DNA of 64,000 nt from Stenotrophomonas sp. 278 (GTDB taxonomy: Bacteria; Pseudomonadota; Gammaproteobacteria; Xanthomonadales; Xanthomonadaceae): positions 23,118 to 87,117 of the forward strand of contig NZ_RHPP01000003.1 of the NCBI RefSeq assembly GCF_003935715.1, in the 5' to 3' direction. Shown here in pieces: positions 29,145 through 37,563 of the stretch. Made by a program: the position numbers and the translations under genes. Position 1 is the first letter of the stretch, and each line of letters starts with the position of its first letter. The notes beneath the pieces are model-generated. The model was not told the origin of the DNA. It saw only the letters and a list, made by a program, of their open reading frames with translations, and did no database searches.

Positions 29145-31078
29145 GGGCGTTTTCGGTCGTGATAGCGCGCTGCGCTCTGCTGCAGGTCTTCCAGCGCGTC
29201 CTCCGGCAGCCACAGCTGGCGTGACCCACGGGTCATGGCGGTATAGGCCGCGCGTACGGGGTTGTGCGCGTAGCGGCGGGCGTAGCCGGTGCGGAAGCAG
29301 CAGGGTGCCATGGCGACCTGGGCAAACTCGGTGTTCTTGCTGTGCTCGACCAGCATCAGCAGCAACGCCGCCTGCGTATGAGGCTGCAGGCGTTCGCACA
29401 GTGCATCGAAATGCGCGCGGTTGTACCCGCGCATGAACAGGCGCGACACCTGGGGCAGCTGCTGCTCCTCCCACTCGGTGAGGAGGTCCTCCCAGCGCCG
29501 GCTGCTGCCGCCCTGGGTGGTCAGTTCACGGTAGGCATCCGCAGCGCGGTCCACCTCGCGGGCGAGGTGGCGCAGGGATTCGGGATGAATGCCGAACGCG
29601 GCTCCGGCGGCGGCAAGCCGCTGTGCTTCTTCCAAGAGCCGCCAGACGCTGCCAAACACCTGCGTGCCCTCGGCGGGCACCTCGTCCCAGCGCGTATAGG
29701 TGGCGGCCACGGTGGCATGTGCGCTGGCCCCCGTGAACGGGTGCTGGTACACGCCGGCCGTGTCCAGCGCGAGCGTGTCGTTGACCAGTTTCTCGACGTA
29801 GCGGCCTTGGCGCACGGACTGGTTGATCTCCAATGCCATGCCGGTGGCGAAGCGTGGCGCGCGGCCGATCAGGCGCTGATTGGGATCGCCCAGGCTGATC
29901 ACCGCGCCCTCGTAGCCGGACAGCAGCTGCTTCCACGCCGGGCTGAGGTCATGGGCCTCGTCGATCAACAGCGTGCCCCAGCGGGCGGGAATACGGGCAT
30001 CGTGCTGCGCCAGCCACTTGCCGATGTGGTCGGGCGTCAGGCTGAGCATGCCGCCCTTCTGCAGGGTCGGGTTGAACATGCAGCGCCACACGTACTCGGC
30101 GGCGGCGATGAACGGTGCCGCGTCCAGCATCGCGTAGGGCACCGCACGCAGGAAGTGGCGGGCTTCAAGCTCTGGCGATGTGGATCGGCACCAGCTGGCA
30201 ATGCCATCGAAGGCGATGCGCAGCACGCTGGTGGCGGAGGTGCGGCCAATCGGCTGCAGGCCGATGCGGCTCACGATCTCGGCAAAGGACAAACGGCTGA
30301 CCTGGTAGGCCGGCGCGTAGTCGGTGCTGAGCACGCCACGCCGATGCGCATCGGCCGCCACCTGGTTGGCGAAAGTGATCTGCGACAGCAGTGCTACCGA
30401 TGCCTGTGTGCCCAGCCGCTCGCGAAACGCCTGCACCTGGCTGGGGCGCGGCGCGAGGTAGGTGAAATGCCGGGTCGCCCCGGCCAGCAGCTGCAGCACC
30501 AGATGTGTCTTGCCGGCACCGGCGTAGGCGTCCAGGTCGATGTGCTCGTCATCGTTGGCGACGATGGCGCGCAGGGCGCGGGCCTGGTCGTCGGTGTAGT
30601 CGTGGTCGCGCTCGATGTAGATCGGTGCGTGCTCGCCACTGGCGATCGTCTCGCTGGTTTCCTGGTAGGCCGCCTCGGTGTAGAAGCGCACCGTGTGCGG
30701 GGTCAGGGTGCTGTCGCAGGCCTGCTGAAACGCCACCGCGTCGAATACTTCGTCCGCCGCCGCATGCTGCTCCAGCACGGATGCCGGAGCCAGCACGCGG
30801 TCCTGCGCGGCCAGTGCCTGCTGCCACGCCTGCAGCGTGGCCGGCAGTCCGGCGCGCAATCCGGCCAGCTGCGTCGGTACCTGGTCAGGCTCTGCGGCGA
30901 ACAGAACACAGGCCTGTTCCAGCATCGCGCTCAAGGCTCCTTCCGGCTGGCGGCTGCGCAGGCACAGTGCGGCGGCGAACAGCCCGGCGCGCTCCAGCGC
31001 GCTGACTGGAATCGAGCCGTCTTCCAGATACGACGCCACCGCCTCCTGCGAGAGCGGCAGCACGTAAGCAGCGGTCAT
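29141..31078 (-). CDS. Superfamily 1 (UvrD-like) helicase
   Basis: 645 residues. Walker A AGAGKT at about 186-191, Walker B LLIDEAHDLS, motif III-like ISLGDPNQRLIG, and a C-terminal motif VI region VRAAYTAMTRGSRQLWL. These are the marks of SF1 UvrD/Rep or F-box-helicase-like ATPases. The N-terminal ~160 residues are helical and not assigned. No nuclease domain is seen. It is preceded, 19 bases upstream, by an unusual beta-helix protein gene, and the two may form a unit. Function is probably DNA unwinding or translocation; a phage-defence role is possible but there is no direct sign. Confidence 0.8.
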   Translation of the reverse strand: MTAAYVLPLSQEAVASYLEDGSIPVSALERAGLFAAALCLRSRQPEGALSAMLEQACVLFAAEPDQVPTQLAGLRAGLPATLQAWQQALAAQDRVLAPASVLEQHAAADEVFDAVAFQQACDSTLTPHTVRFYTEAAYQETSETIASGEHAPIYIERDHDYTDDQARALRAIVANDDEHIDLDAYAGAGKTHLVLQLLAGATRHFTYLAPRPSQVQAFRERLGTQASVALLSQITFANQVAADAHRRGVLSTDYAPAYQVSRLSFAEIVSRIGLQPIGRTSATSVLRIAFDGIASWCRSTSPELEARHFLRAVPYAMLDAAPFIAAAEYVWRCMFNPTLQKGGMLSLTPDHIGKWLAQHDARIPARWGTLLIDEAHDLSPAWKQLLSGYEGAVISLGDPNQRLIGRAPRFATGMALEINQSVRQGRYVEKLVNDTLALDTAGVYQHPFTGASAHATVAATYTRWDEVPAEGTQVFGSVWRLLEEAQRLAAAGAAFGIHPESLRHLAREVDRAADAYRELTTQGGSSRRWEDLLTEWEEQQLPQVSRLFMRGYNRAHFDALCERLQPHTQAALLLMLVEHSKNTEFAQVAMAPCCFRTGYARRYAHNPVRAAYTAMTRGSRQLWLPEDALEDLQQSAARYHDRKRP

Positions 31079-31097
31079 GGATGCAGACCACTCAGGT

Positions 31098-31823
31098 TCA
31101 TGCTTGCTCCAAGGCGTCGAACTTCGCCACGGGAATCAGCGTGTGGATCTCCGCGCCGACTGCTGCCAGCAGCTCCTCGCAATGGGCGGCGTCCCACAGG
31201 TCAAATACTTCCGCCTCCCAGTTGACACCCGGTTCGCTGGGCGCGTGTGCGACATGCAGACCCTCTTCGGCGTAGATCGCGTGGTCGCTGGTCACCACGG
31301 CGCGTGCCTGGATCCTGCCCAGCACTTCAAACATGTTGTCGTTGTAATCGCCGTAGACGAAATCGCGCGCGACGCAGTCTCCGCCGACGATGAACCACGC
31401 CTCCGAGCCCACGCTGTGGCAGCGCAGGTTGCCCAGCACGGCTACGTTTCCGGTGTCCCGGAGGATGCCGTTGACGGTGAGGTCGCCGGTGACCAGCAAG
31501 GCCGAGGGCGGCTGCAGGTCGCCGTCCACCACCAGGTTGCCGTGGTGCACGACCACCTCGCTGTTGCCTTGGAACAGCTGAGCGACAGCTGCGGCATCCA
31601 GGTGCAGATCGGTAGCCGGCAGCTGCTCGCGCAGCACCTGCCCGAAGGCGAACAGGGTGCTCGCGAAACCGCCCTGAAGGAATTCCATCAGTTCATTGAT
31701 GCTGCCGGCGTCCCGGCCGATCTGCGCCAGACCCTCCAATTGAGGATCCGGGCAGCAGGGGAACTCGGGAATGGCCTGTGGGGTCCAGCCGCTGGCGGGA
31801 ATCTGACGGATATCGATCTGCAT
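31098..31823 (-). CDS. Hypothetical protein with right-handed beta-helix (polymer-forming-like) core
   Basis: 241 residues, not recognised as a named family. The central part (about 85-185) has repeated short strands of the kind VVVHHGNLVVDGDL, ALLVTGDLTVNGIL, NVAVLGNLRCHSV, which look like the rungs of bactofilin-type beta helices. Start set at the ATG at 31823; the frame upstream to 31862 is not supported. It is directly upstream of the helicase gene and co-directional. Confidence 0.5.
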   Translation of the reverse strand: MQIDIRQIPASGWTPQAIPEFPCCPDPQLEGLAQIGRDAGSINELMEFLQGGFASTLFAFGQVLREQLPATDLHLDAAAVAQLFQGNSEVVVHHGNLVVDGDLQPPSALLVTGDLTVNGILRDTGNVAVLGNLRCHSVGSEAWFIVGGDCVARDFVYGDYNDNMFEVLGRIQARAVVTSDHAIYAEEGLHVAHAPSEPGVNWEAEVFDLWDAAHCEELLAAVGAEIHTLIPVAKFDALEQA

Positions 31824-31916
31824 GGGCGTCCTTGAAGGGAAGTTCGTTCCTGGACTGCGCATGATAACGCAGCGCCTGCAGACCCTTCTGCGCTGCCAGC
31901 GCTTCAGATTCGGTGC

Positions 31917-33074
31917 TCAGCGCTGGCCCACGGGCTGGAGTGGGGCGGACGCGGTCGTCTTCATCGTGCGCCACCACGGACGCCCCGGGTGCGGTGCGTT
32001 CAGGTCCAGGCGCTCGCCCATTTCCGGCGTGGACAGCGCGATGCCACGCTGCGCCGCGAGGGCACTGACCTGTTCGAACGGATCGTCCCAGGTGTGCATG
32101 GCCAGGTCGAAGGTGCCGTTGTGGATCGGCACCAGCCAGCGTGCGCGCAGGTCCTGGTGGGCCTGCACTGTCTGGTTGGGCTGCATGTGCACGTACGGCC
32201 ATTTGGCGTCATACGCACCGGTTTCGATGAAGGCAACATCGAATGGCCCGTAGCGCGTGCCGATTTCCTTGAAGCCGGGGAAGTAGCCGGTGTCCCCGCT
32301 GAAGTACACGCGCAGCGCGTCGTCGATGATCACCCATGAACCCCAAAGGGTGCGGTTGCTGTCGCGCAGGCCGCGGCCGGAAAAGTGCTGGGTGGGGGTG
32401 AACGCCAGGCGCAGGCCATCCACCTCGGTTTCCTGCCACCAGTCGAATTGACGCACCTTGTCTGCCGGCACACCCCAGTGCGTGAGGCGGTCGCCGACGC
32501 CCAGCGGTACCAGGAACATCTCGGCGCGGTTGGCCAGGTATTTCACTGTGGCGCGGTCAAGGTGGTCGTAATGGTCGTGCGAGAGCAGCACGCCGCGAAT
32601 CGGTGGCAGGTCGTTCAGCGCGATCGGCGGCGCGTGGAAGCGCTTCGGCCCGATCCACTGGAACGGCGAAGCGCGTTCGGAGAACACCGGGTCGGTCAGC
32701 CACCATCCGCCCCGCAGTTTGATCAGCAGGGTGGAGTGACCCAACCGGTACACGCTGCGATCCGGGGCCTTGGCCAGCGCCGCCGGGCTCAGCACGCGCA
32801 CCGGTGGCGAACTGACCGGCACGGTGCCGTCCGGGCGGTTGAAAAAGAAATCCCAGAACAGCTTCAGCGTGCTGCCCAGCGTCTCTTTCGGCTTCGGCGC
32901 GGCATTGCGGAACTGGTCGTCGAACTGCTGCGGTGACTGGGGGTAGGTAGAAATAGGCACGGTAACGGTCATCCCGATCAGAACGGTGAGGGCGGAGACA
33001 ACAACAAGCACGCGAACGGTACGGCTCTTAAGATGAGTGCGTAGGCGCTCATTTATTAAGGCAGATAAAGTCAT
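31917..33074 (-). CDS. MBL-fold metallo-hydrolase, membrane-anchored
   Basis: 385 residues. One N-terminal membrane helix (about 20-36) and then a metallo-beta-lactamase fold with the zinc motif SHDHYDHLD at about residue 165, a downstream TPTQHFSGRG, and FSGDTGYFPG. The arrangement is that of the UlaG/N-acylphosphatidylethanolamine phospholipase D-like group. The start codon overlaps the stop of the TetR gene (ATGA), so the two are translated together and the hydrolase is likely under TetR control. Substrate unknown. Confidence 0.85.
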   Translation of the reverse strand: MTLSALINERLRTHLKSRTVRVLVVVSALTVLIGMTVTVPISTYPQSPQQFDDQFRNAAPKPKETLGSTLKLFWDFFFNRPDGTVPVSSPPVRVLSPAALAKAPDRSVYRLGHSTLLIKLRGGWWLTDPVFSERASPFQWIGPKRFHAPPIALNDLPPIRGVLLSHDHYDHLDRATVKYLANRAEMFLVPLGVGDRLTHWGVPADKVRQFDWWQETEVDGLRLAFTPTQHFSGRGLRDSNRTLWGSWVIIDDALRVYFSGDTGYFPGFKEIGTRYGPFDVAFIETGAYDAKWPYVHMQPNQTVQAHQDLRARWLVPIHNGTFDLAMHTWDDPFEQVSALAAQRGIALSTPEMGERLDLNAPHPGRPWWRTMKTTASAPLQPVGQR

Positions 33075-33640
33075 CGCTGGATGCCTTTCCAGAACAGATC
33101 GAAGCCGGCCTGCTGCAGCGCCTGGCGCTGATCAGGCTGGGCGGTGATGGCGTCCAGCGTGGTGTCCAGCAGGTTGACCAGAACCCGCCCGAGGTAAAAC
33201 GGCAGCCGGTCGGGGTCCATGTGCGCGGACAACCTGGATTGCAGCGCCTGCAGCATGCCGCCGAACAACCCTTCGCAGTGCAGGCGGGTGCTGTCGCTGA
33301 TGCGATCTGAGACCTTCAGCTGGCGCAACGCCTTGGCGTCATCCGGGTACTGCAGACCCCAGCGGATAAGCGCGTCCCACACGTGGTGAAGCTGGTCCTG
33401 TGCGCTGGCCTCCACCGGGAATGCATCCCCGATACTTGCCGCGAGCCGCATCTCCAGCCGCACGAACAGGGCGTTGAGCAGCACGTCCTTGTTCTCGAAA
33501 TAGGTGAACACGGTGCCTTCGGCAACCTTGGCCGCCCTGGCGATCTGCGACGTCGACGCGGCTACCCCCTGCGCTGCGACCAGGCGGCCGGCGGCGGTCA
33601 GGATCGCATCGCGTTTCTGGTCGCTGAGGGGACGGGCCAT
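33071..33640 (-). CDS. TetR/AcrR-family regulator
   Basis: 189 residues. N-terminal HTH of the TetR type (DAILTAAGRLVAAQGVAASTSQI ... GTVFTYFENKDVLLNALF), then a helical ligand domain. First gene of a two-gene unit with the MBL hydrolase. The palindrome 13 bases before its start is a good autoregulatory operator. Confidence 0.9.
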   Translation of the reverse strand: MARPLSDQKRDAILTAAGRLVAAQGVAASTSQIARAAKVAEGTVFTYFENKDVLLNALFVRLEMRLAASIGDAFPVEASAQDQLHHVWDALIRWGLQYPDDAKALRQLKVSDRISDSTRLHCEGLFGGMLQALQSRLSAHMDPDRLPFYLGRVLVNLLDTTLDAITAQPDQRQALQQAGFDLFWKGIQR

Positions 33641-33652
33641 GCGGGATCATTG

Positions 33653-33670
33653 AATGAGTGGTTGCTCATT
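33653..33670. promoter_or_regulatory. Candidate TetR operator
   Basis: AATGAG and CTCATT form perfect arms around six bases, immediately upstream of the tetR-type gene on the minus strand. Confidence 0.6.
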
Positions 33671-33751
33671 TATAGGCCCGGTGCCGGCCCGGCGCAAGGG
33701 GCGGGGGCGATGGCCCCGGGCTGCCGTTCAGCCAGCCCGGGGCACTGCGCC

Positions 33752-35293
33752 TCAGTTGGTGCGCAGGGTTTCCAATTCCTTCAGCCGCTTCAGGGCGTCC
33801 TGCTGCTGCAACAGGCTGTAGTTGATGCCGCTGGGGTTGAGCGAGCTGCCGGCCTGGTAGGGATAGTCGGTGAAGTCGGAGAAGAACGCCTTGATCTGCG
33901 CCTGGATGGGAACCAGCAGCCACATCTGCTGGGCCAGGAAGCCGGTGGCCCCACCGCCTTCCTCCATGCCGCGCTCGTACGGGTCCATGCGCAGGTTGGA
34001 GATGGTGGCCCACGAGGTCACCTTGCGCGAGGCGGTGGCGATGTTGCCGTGGCTGGCCACCGCGAAGCTGACCTTCCAGTCCGCATAGCGCACCGCGTTG
34101 AGGTTTCCGCCTTGGTCGAAGTAGTACAGCGCCTGGCGCGGGCCGGCATCGACCTTGCCCTTGAAATAGGGACCGAAGTCGTAGCCGTCCAGATGCACCT
34201 TGAAGGTTTTCTTGCCGACTTTGTAGCCCTTCTTCAGCTTACCGACCACGTCGTCAACACCGGCGGCGGCGCACAGGGTCGGGAACCAGTCGATCAGCGA
34301 GATGATGTCGTTGTAGGCCGTACCCGGTTCAACCACGCCCGGCCAGCGCACCATCATCGGAATGCGCATGCCGCCTTCCCAGGTGGTGCCCTTCTCGCCG
34401 CGGAACGGTGTCATCGCACCGTCCGGCCACAGCGCGATCTCGGCTCCGTTGTCGGTGGTATAGACGACGATGGTGTTGTCGGCGATGCCCAGTTCGTCGA
34501 GCTGGTTGAGCAGCTGGCCGACGTGGCCGTCATGCTCGACCATGCCATCGGCGTGCAGGCCTTTGCCGGTCACCCCGTCAGATTCCGGTTTGAGGTGGGT
34601 GAACACGTGCATGCGCGTGGTGTTGAACCAGACAAAGAAGGGTTTGTCTTCCTCCACCGCATCGCTGATGAAGGTCTGCGCGGCCTCCAGAAACTCCTCA
34701 TCCACGGTCGGCATGCGTTCCTTGTTGAGTGGCCCGGTATCCTGGATCTTGCCGCCGGCTTTGGAGTGGATCACGCCGCGCGGCCCGAACTTCTTCTTGA
34801 ACGATGGATCCTTCGGATAGAAGTAGCCCTCGGGTTCCTCTTCGGCATTCAGGTGATACAGGTTGCCGAAGAACTCGTCGAAGCCGTGGTTGGTCGGCAG
34901 GTGCTGGTCCTGGTCGCCGAGGTGATTCTTGCCGAACTGGCCCGTGGCGTAACCCTCTGCGCCCAGCACGTCGGCAATGGTCGGCATCCAGTCGGCAATG
35001 CCGTGCGGGTCGCCTGGCATGCCAATGGTGAGCAGGCCGGTGCGGAACGGCTCCTGGCCCAGAATGAATGAGGCGCGTCCGGCCGTGCAGCTTTGCTGCC
35101 CATAGGAGTCGGTGAACAGAGCGCCTTCGTTGGCGATGCGGTCGATGTTGGGGGTCTGGTAGCCCATCAGCCCGCGGGTGTAAGCGCTGATCTGCGGTAT
35201 GCCGATGTCGTCGCCGAAGATCACCAGAATATTGGGGCGGGAGGCCTTGGCCGGCTTTGCGGACTTGGCCGTCTTGGCCGCTTTGGTTGCCAT
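33752..35293 (-). CDS. Arylsulfatase-type sulfatase
   Basis: 513 residues. Sulfatase fold with metal-binding Asp28/Asp29 (IFGDDIG) and the formylglycine motif Cys69-T-A-G-R73 (the C-x-A-x-R variant), plus HVFTHLKPES, TTDNGAE and GGMRIPMMVRWPG. Hydrolyses sulfate esters after Cys69 is converted to formylglycine. The start at 35293 gives an Ala/Lys-rich leader (KAAKTAKSAKPAKAS) without a signal peptide, so the enzyme as annotated is cytosolic; sulfatases of this group are often periplasmic. The longer frame up to 35791 overlaps the divergent gene and adds no signal peptide either. No sulfatase-maturating enzyme is in the window. Confidence 0.87.
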   Translation of the reverse strand: MATKAAKTAKSAKPAKASRPNILVIFGDDIGIPQISAYTRGLMGYQTPNIDRIANEGALFTDSYGQQSCTAGRASFILGQEPFRTGLLTIGMPGDPHGIADWMPTIADVLGAEGYATGQFGKNHLGDQDQHLPTNHGFDEFFGNLYHLNAEEEPEGYFYPKDPSFKKKFGPRGVIHSKAGGKIQDTGPLNKERMPTVDEEFLEAAQTFISDAVEEDKPFFVWFNTTRMHVFTHLKPESDGVTGKGLHADGMVEHDGHVGQLLNQLDELGIADNTIVVYTTDNGAEIALWPDGAMTPFRGEKGTTWEGGMRIPMMVRWPGVVEPGTAYNDIISLIDWFPTLCAAAGVDDVVGKLKKGYKVGKKTFKVHLDGYDFGPYFKGKVDAGPRQALYYFDQGGNLNAVRYADWKVSFAVASHGNIATASRKVTSWATISNLRMDPYERGMEEGGGATGFLAQQMWLLVPIQAQIKAFFSDFTDYPYQAGSSLNPSGINYSLLQQQDALKRLKELETLRTN

Positions 35294-35471
35294 GAGGATC
35301 TGCCTTCTTCGCGGGGTGAGTGCTGCCCATGCTGGCGGCCCCGTAGCGGCGGCGCATCGGTAAACTCCCGTGTTTTTTCCAGTATTTTTTCGGTGTCGGG
35401 GTGGGCGCGCTGAGTTGTGTTCGGCGGCCGGGCGGTCTATAACGCCAACGGACCTCCACGGCGGAAAAGGC

Positions 35472-35933
35472 ATGGCTACCAGCGGCACCCGCAAGGCCTC
35501 GCGTTCATCAGGCTCCACGCCTGCCGCTGGCAAAGTACGCCTGCTGGCGGGCGACAACCCGCAGATTCCCAAGGGCGAGGGCGAAGGTCCTGTCCAGGCG
35601 TACCTGGATGCGATCCCCGGGTGGAAGCAGGACCGCGCGCGACAGTTGGACACGCTGATCACGGCTACTGTGCCGAAGGTGCGCAAGGCGGTGAAGTGGA
35701 ATTCGCCCTGGTATGGCATCGAAGGGCAGGGCTGGTTCCTTTCGTTCCACTGCATCAGCAGATATCTGAAGGTGGCGTTCTTCAAAGGCACATCGCTGCA
35801 GCCGATGCCTCCGGTGGAATCCAGACAGGCAGAAGTGCGTTACCTGCATGTGTTCGAGGACGCGCCGTTGGACGAGGCGCAGTTCATCGCATGGGTCAAA
35901 CAGGCCAGCGCGCTTCCGGGAGAGAAGGCATGA
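35472..35933 (+). CDS. DUF1801 domain protein
   Basis: 153 residues. A short basic N-terminus is followed by DUF1801 (YdhG/YobT-like), seen in PVQAYLDAIPGW, KAVKWNSPWYGIEGQGWFLSF and YLKVAFFKG. The family has a compact alpha/beta fold of unknown activity. Its stop overlaps the start of a second DUF1801 gene (ATGA), so this is a tandem, probably a heterodimer or a duplicated pair. Confidence 0.75.
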   Translation: MATSGTRKASRSSGSTPAAGKVRLLAGDNPQIPKGEGEGPVQAYLDAIPGWKQDRARQLDTLITATVPKVRKAVKWNSPWYGIEGQGWFLSFHCISRYLKVAFFKGTSLQPMPPVESRQAEVRYLHVFEDAPLDEAQFIAWVKQASALPGEKA

Positions 35934-36292
35934 GCGGGAAGAATTCCGAAATCAGCGAGAAGATCGCGTCCCTCGACGACTGGCGGGGAACCACCCTGGC
36001 CCGTGTACGCGAGCTGATCCACGCCGCCGACCCTGACGTGGTGGAAGAGGTCAAATGGCGTGGTGTGCCGGTATGGTCGCACAACGGCATTCTGTGTACC
36101 GGCGAGTCCTACAAGAAGGCCGTGAAGCTGACCTTCGCCAAAGGCGCCTCGTTGCCCGACCCCAAAGGCCTGTTCAATGCCAGCCTCGACGGCAACACCC
36201 GCCGCGCCATTGACCTGCATGAGGGCGATACGCTCGACGCCACAGCCTTCAAGGGGCTGATCCGCGCTGCGGTCAAGCATAACCAGAAATGA
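35930..36292 (+). CDS. DUF1801 domain protein, second copy
   Basis: 120 residues. DUF1801 again: VVEEVKWRGVPVWSHNGILCTG, KKAVKLTFAKGASL. Sequence identity to its neighbour is low, so the duplication is old. Translation is coupled to the upstream copy by a one-base overlap of stop and start. Function unknown. Confidence 0.75.
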   Translation: MSGKNSEISEKIASLDDWRGTTLARVRELIHAADPDVVEEVKWRGVPVWSHNGILCTGESYKKAVKLTFAKGASLPDPKGLFNASLDGNTRRAIDLHEGDTLDATAFKGLIRAAVKHNQK

Positions 36293-36420
36293 CGGTCCGC
36301 CTTGACACGCATGATCCTGCGCACGAAAACGCGCCCAAGGTAGCGCTAGCGACCAGATTCCGCTAAACATGCAGGCTGGCCCATTCATCGGCCATCCTCC
36401 CCCCGGATCTGGAACTGCCT

Positions 36421-37563
36421 GTGCTGAGTGTTGTCGGTTTGCTGCTTGCGTTGTACCTGGTGTGGCGCGTCGTCTGGCCCCTTAAACTTTCTTTATCGCT
36501 GCGTGGTCCGCTCGGCCTGCTGATCATCGCCTTGGCGCTGCATCACCGGATCGTGGCCCGCTTTGCCGGCACCATGGCCTCGCCCGAACTGCCGAAAATG
36601 GTCATCGCGCTGCTGGCGACCGGCTTCACCGCGGTGCTGCTGCTGGCGGTGTTCGTGATCGTGCTGGACGTACTGCTGCTGGCAAGCCGGATGCTGCGGG
36701 TCCGGCGCGTGGCCGATGCGCTGCGCACGCCCTGGTTGAGACCCTCGGCAGCAATGGTGGCACTGCTGCTGTCCGCGTATGGCATCAGCCAGGGCATGGC
36801 GGTGCCCAAGGTGCGCCATGTCGAGGTCGCGATCGACAATCTGCCCGCGGCCTTCGATGGCTACCGTGTGCTGCAGCTGACCGACATCCACGCCAGCCGC
36901 CTGCTCACCGGCGACTGGGTGGCCAAGGTCGTGGCCGAAAGCAATGCGCAGCAACCGGACCTGGTGGTGATCACTGGTGACCTGGTGGATGGCAGCGTCG
37001 CCGCACGCGCCAATGACGTGCGCCCGCTGGGCGAGCTCAAGGCCCGCGATGGGGTCATCGCCATCACCGGCAACCACGAGTACTACGGCCAGTATGCGCA
37101 GTGGATGCCGGCCTTCCGCGCGCTGGGCATGCTGGTGCTGGAGAACAGCCATACCCTGATCCATCGCGACGGCGCGGTGCTGGCCATCGCCGGCGTCACC
37201 GATCCCGTCGCGGCACGATATGGGCTGCCGATGCCCGACCTTCAGAAGGCGAAGGCCGGGATCGCGCCCGAGGTGCCGGTCATCCTGCTCGACCACCGGC
37301 CGACCCTGGCGCGTGCCAATGCGGACGCGGGGGTCGCGCTGCAGCTTTCCGGACATACCCACGGCGGACATATCGTGGGCATGGACCAGCTGGTCAAGCG
37401 CGCCAATGGAGGCTTTGTGTCCGGGCGCTACGCAGTCGGCGGCATGACCCTGTATGTGAGCAACGGCGCAGGATTGTGGCCGGGCTTTGCCGCGCGCATC
37501 GGCGTGCCGTCGGAGATCACGGTGTTTACCTTGCGTCGGCAGGTCGTCCCGAGCGGGGAGTAA
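36421..37563 (+). CDS. Membrane metallophosphoesterase (YkuE/YaeI-like)
   Basis: 380 residues with a GTG start. Four or so hydrophobic segments occupy the first ~125 residues; then a calcineurin-like phosphoesterase domain with the ordered metal motifs LTDIHAS, VITGDLVDG, ITGNHEYY, and SGHTHGGH. Resembles the YkuE/YaeI group, some of which hydrolyse UDP-diacylglucosamine. Its last 38 bases overlap the C-terminal codons of the giant convergent protein. Confidence 0.87.
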   Translation: MLSVVGLLLALYLVWRVVWPLKLSLSLRGPLGLLIIALALHHRIVARFAGTMASPELPKMVIALLATGFTAVLLLAVFVIVLDVLLLASRMLRVRRVADALRTPWLRPSAAMVALLLSAYGISQGMAVPKVRHVEVAIDNLPAAFDGYRVLQLTDIHASRLLTGDWVAKVVAESNAQQPDLVVITGDLVDGSVAARANDVRPLGELKARDGVIAITGNHEYYGQYAQWMPAFRALGMLVLENSHTLIHRDGAVLAIAGVTDPVAARYGLPMPDLQKAKAGIAPEVPVILLDHRPTLARANADAGVALQLSGHTHGGHIVGMDQLVKRANGGFVSGRYAVGGMTLYVSNGAGLWPGFAARIGVPSEITVFTLRRQVVPSGE

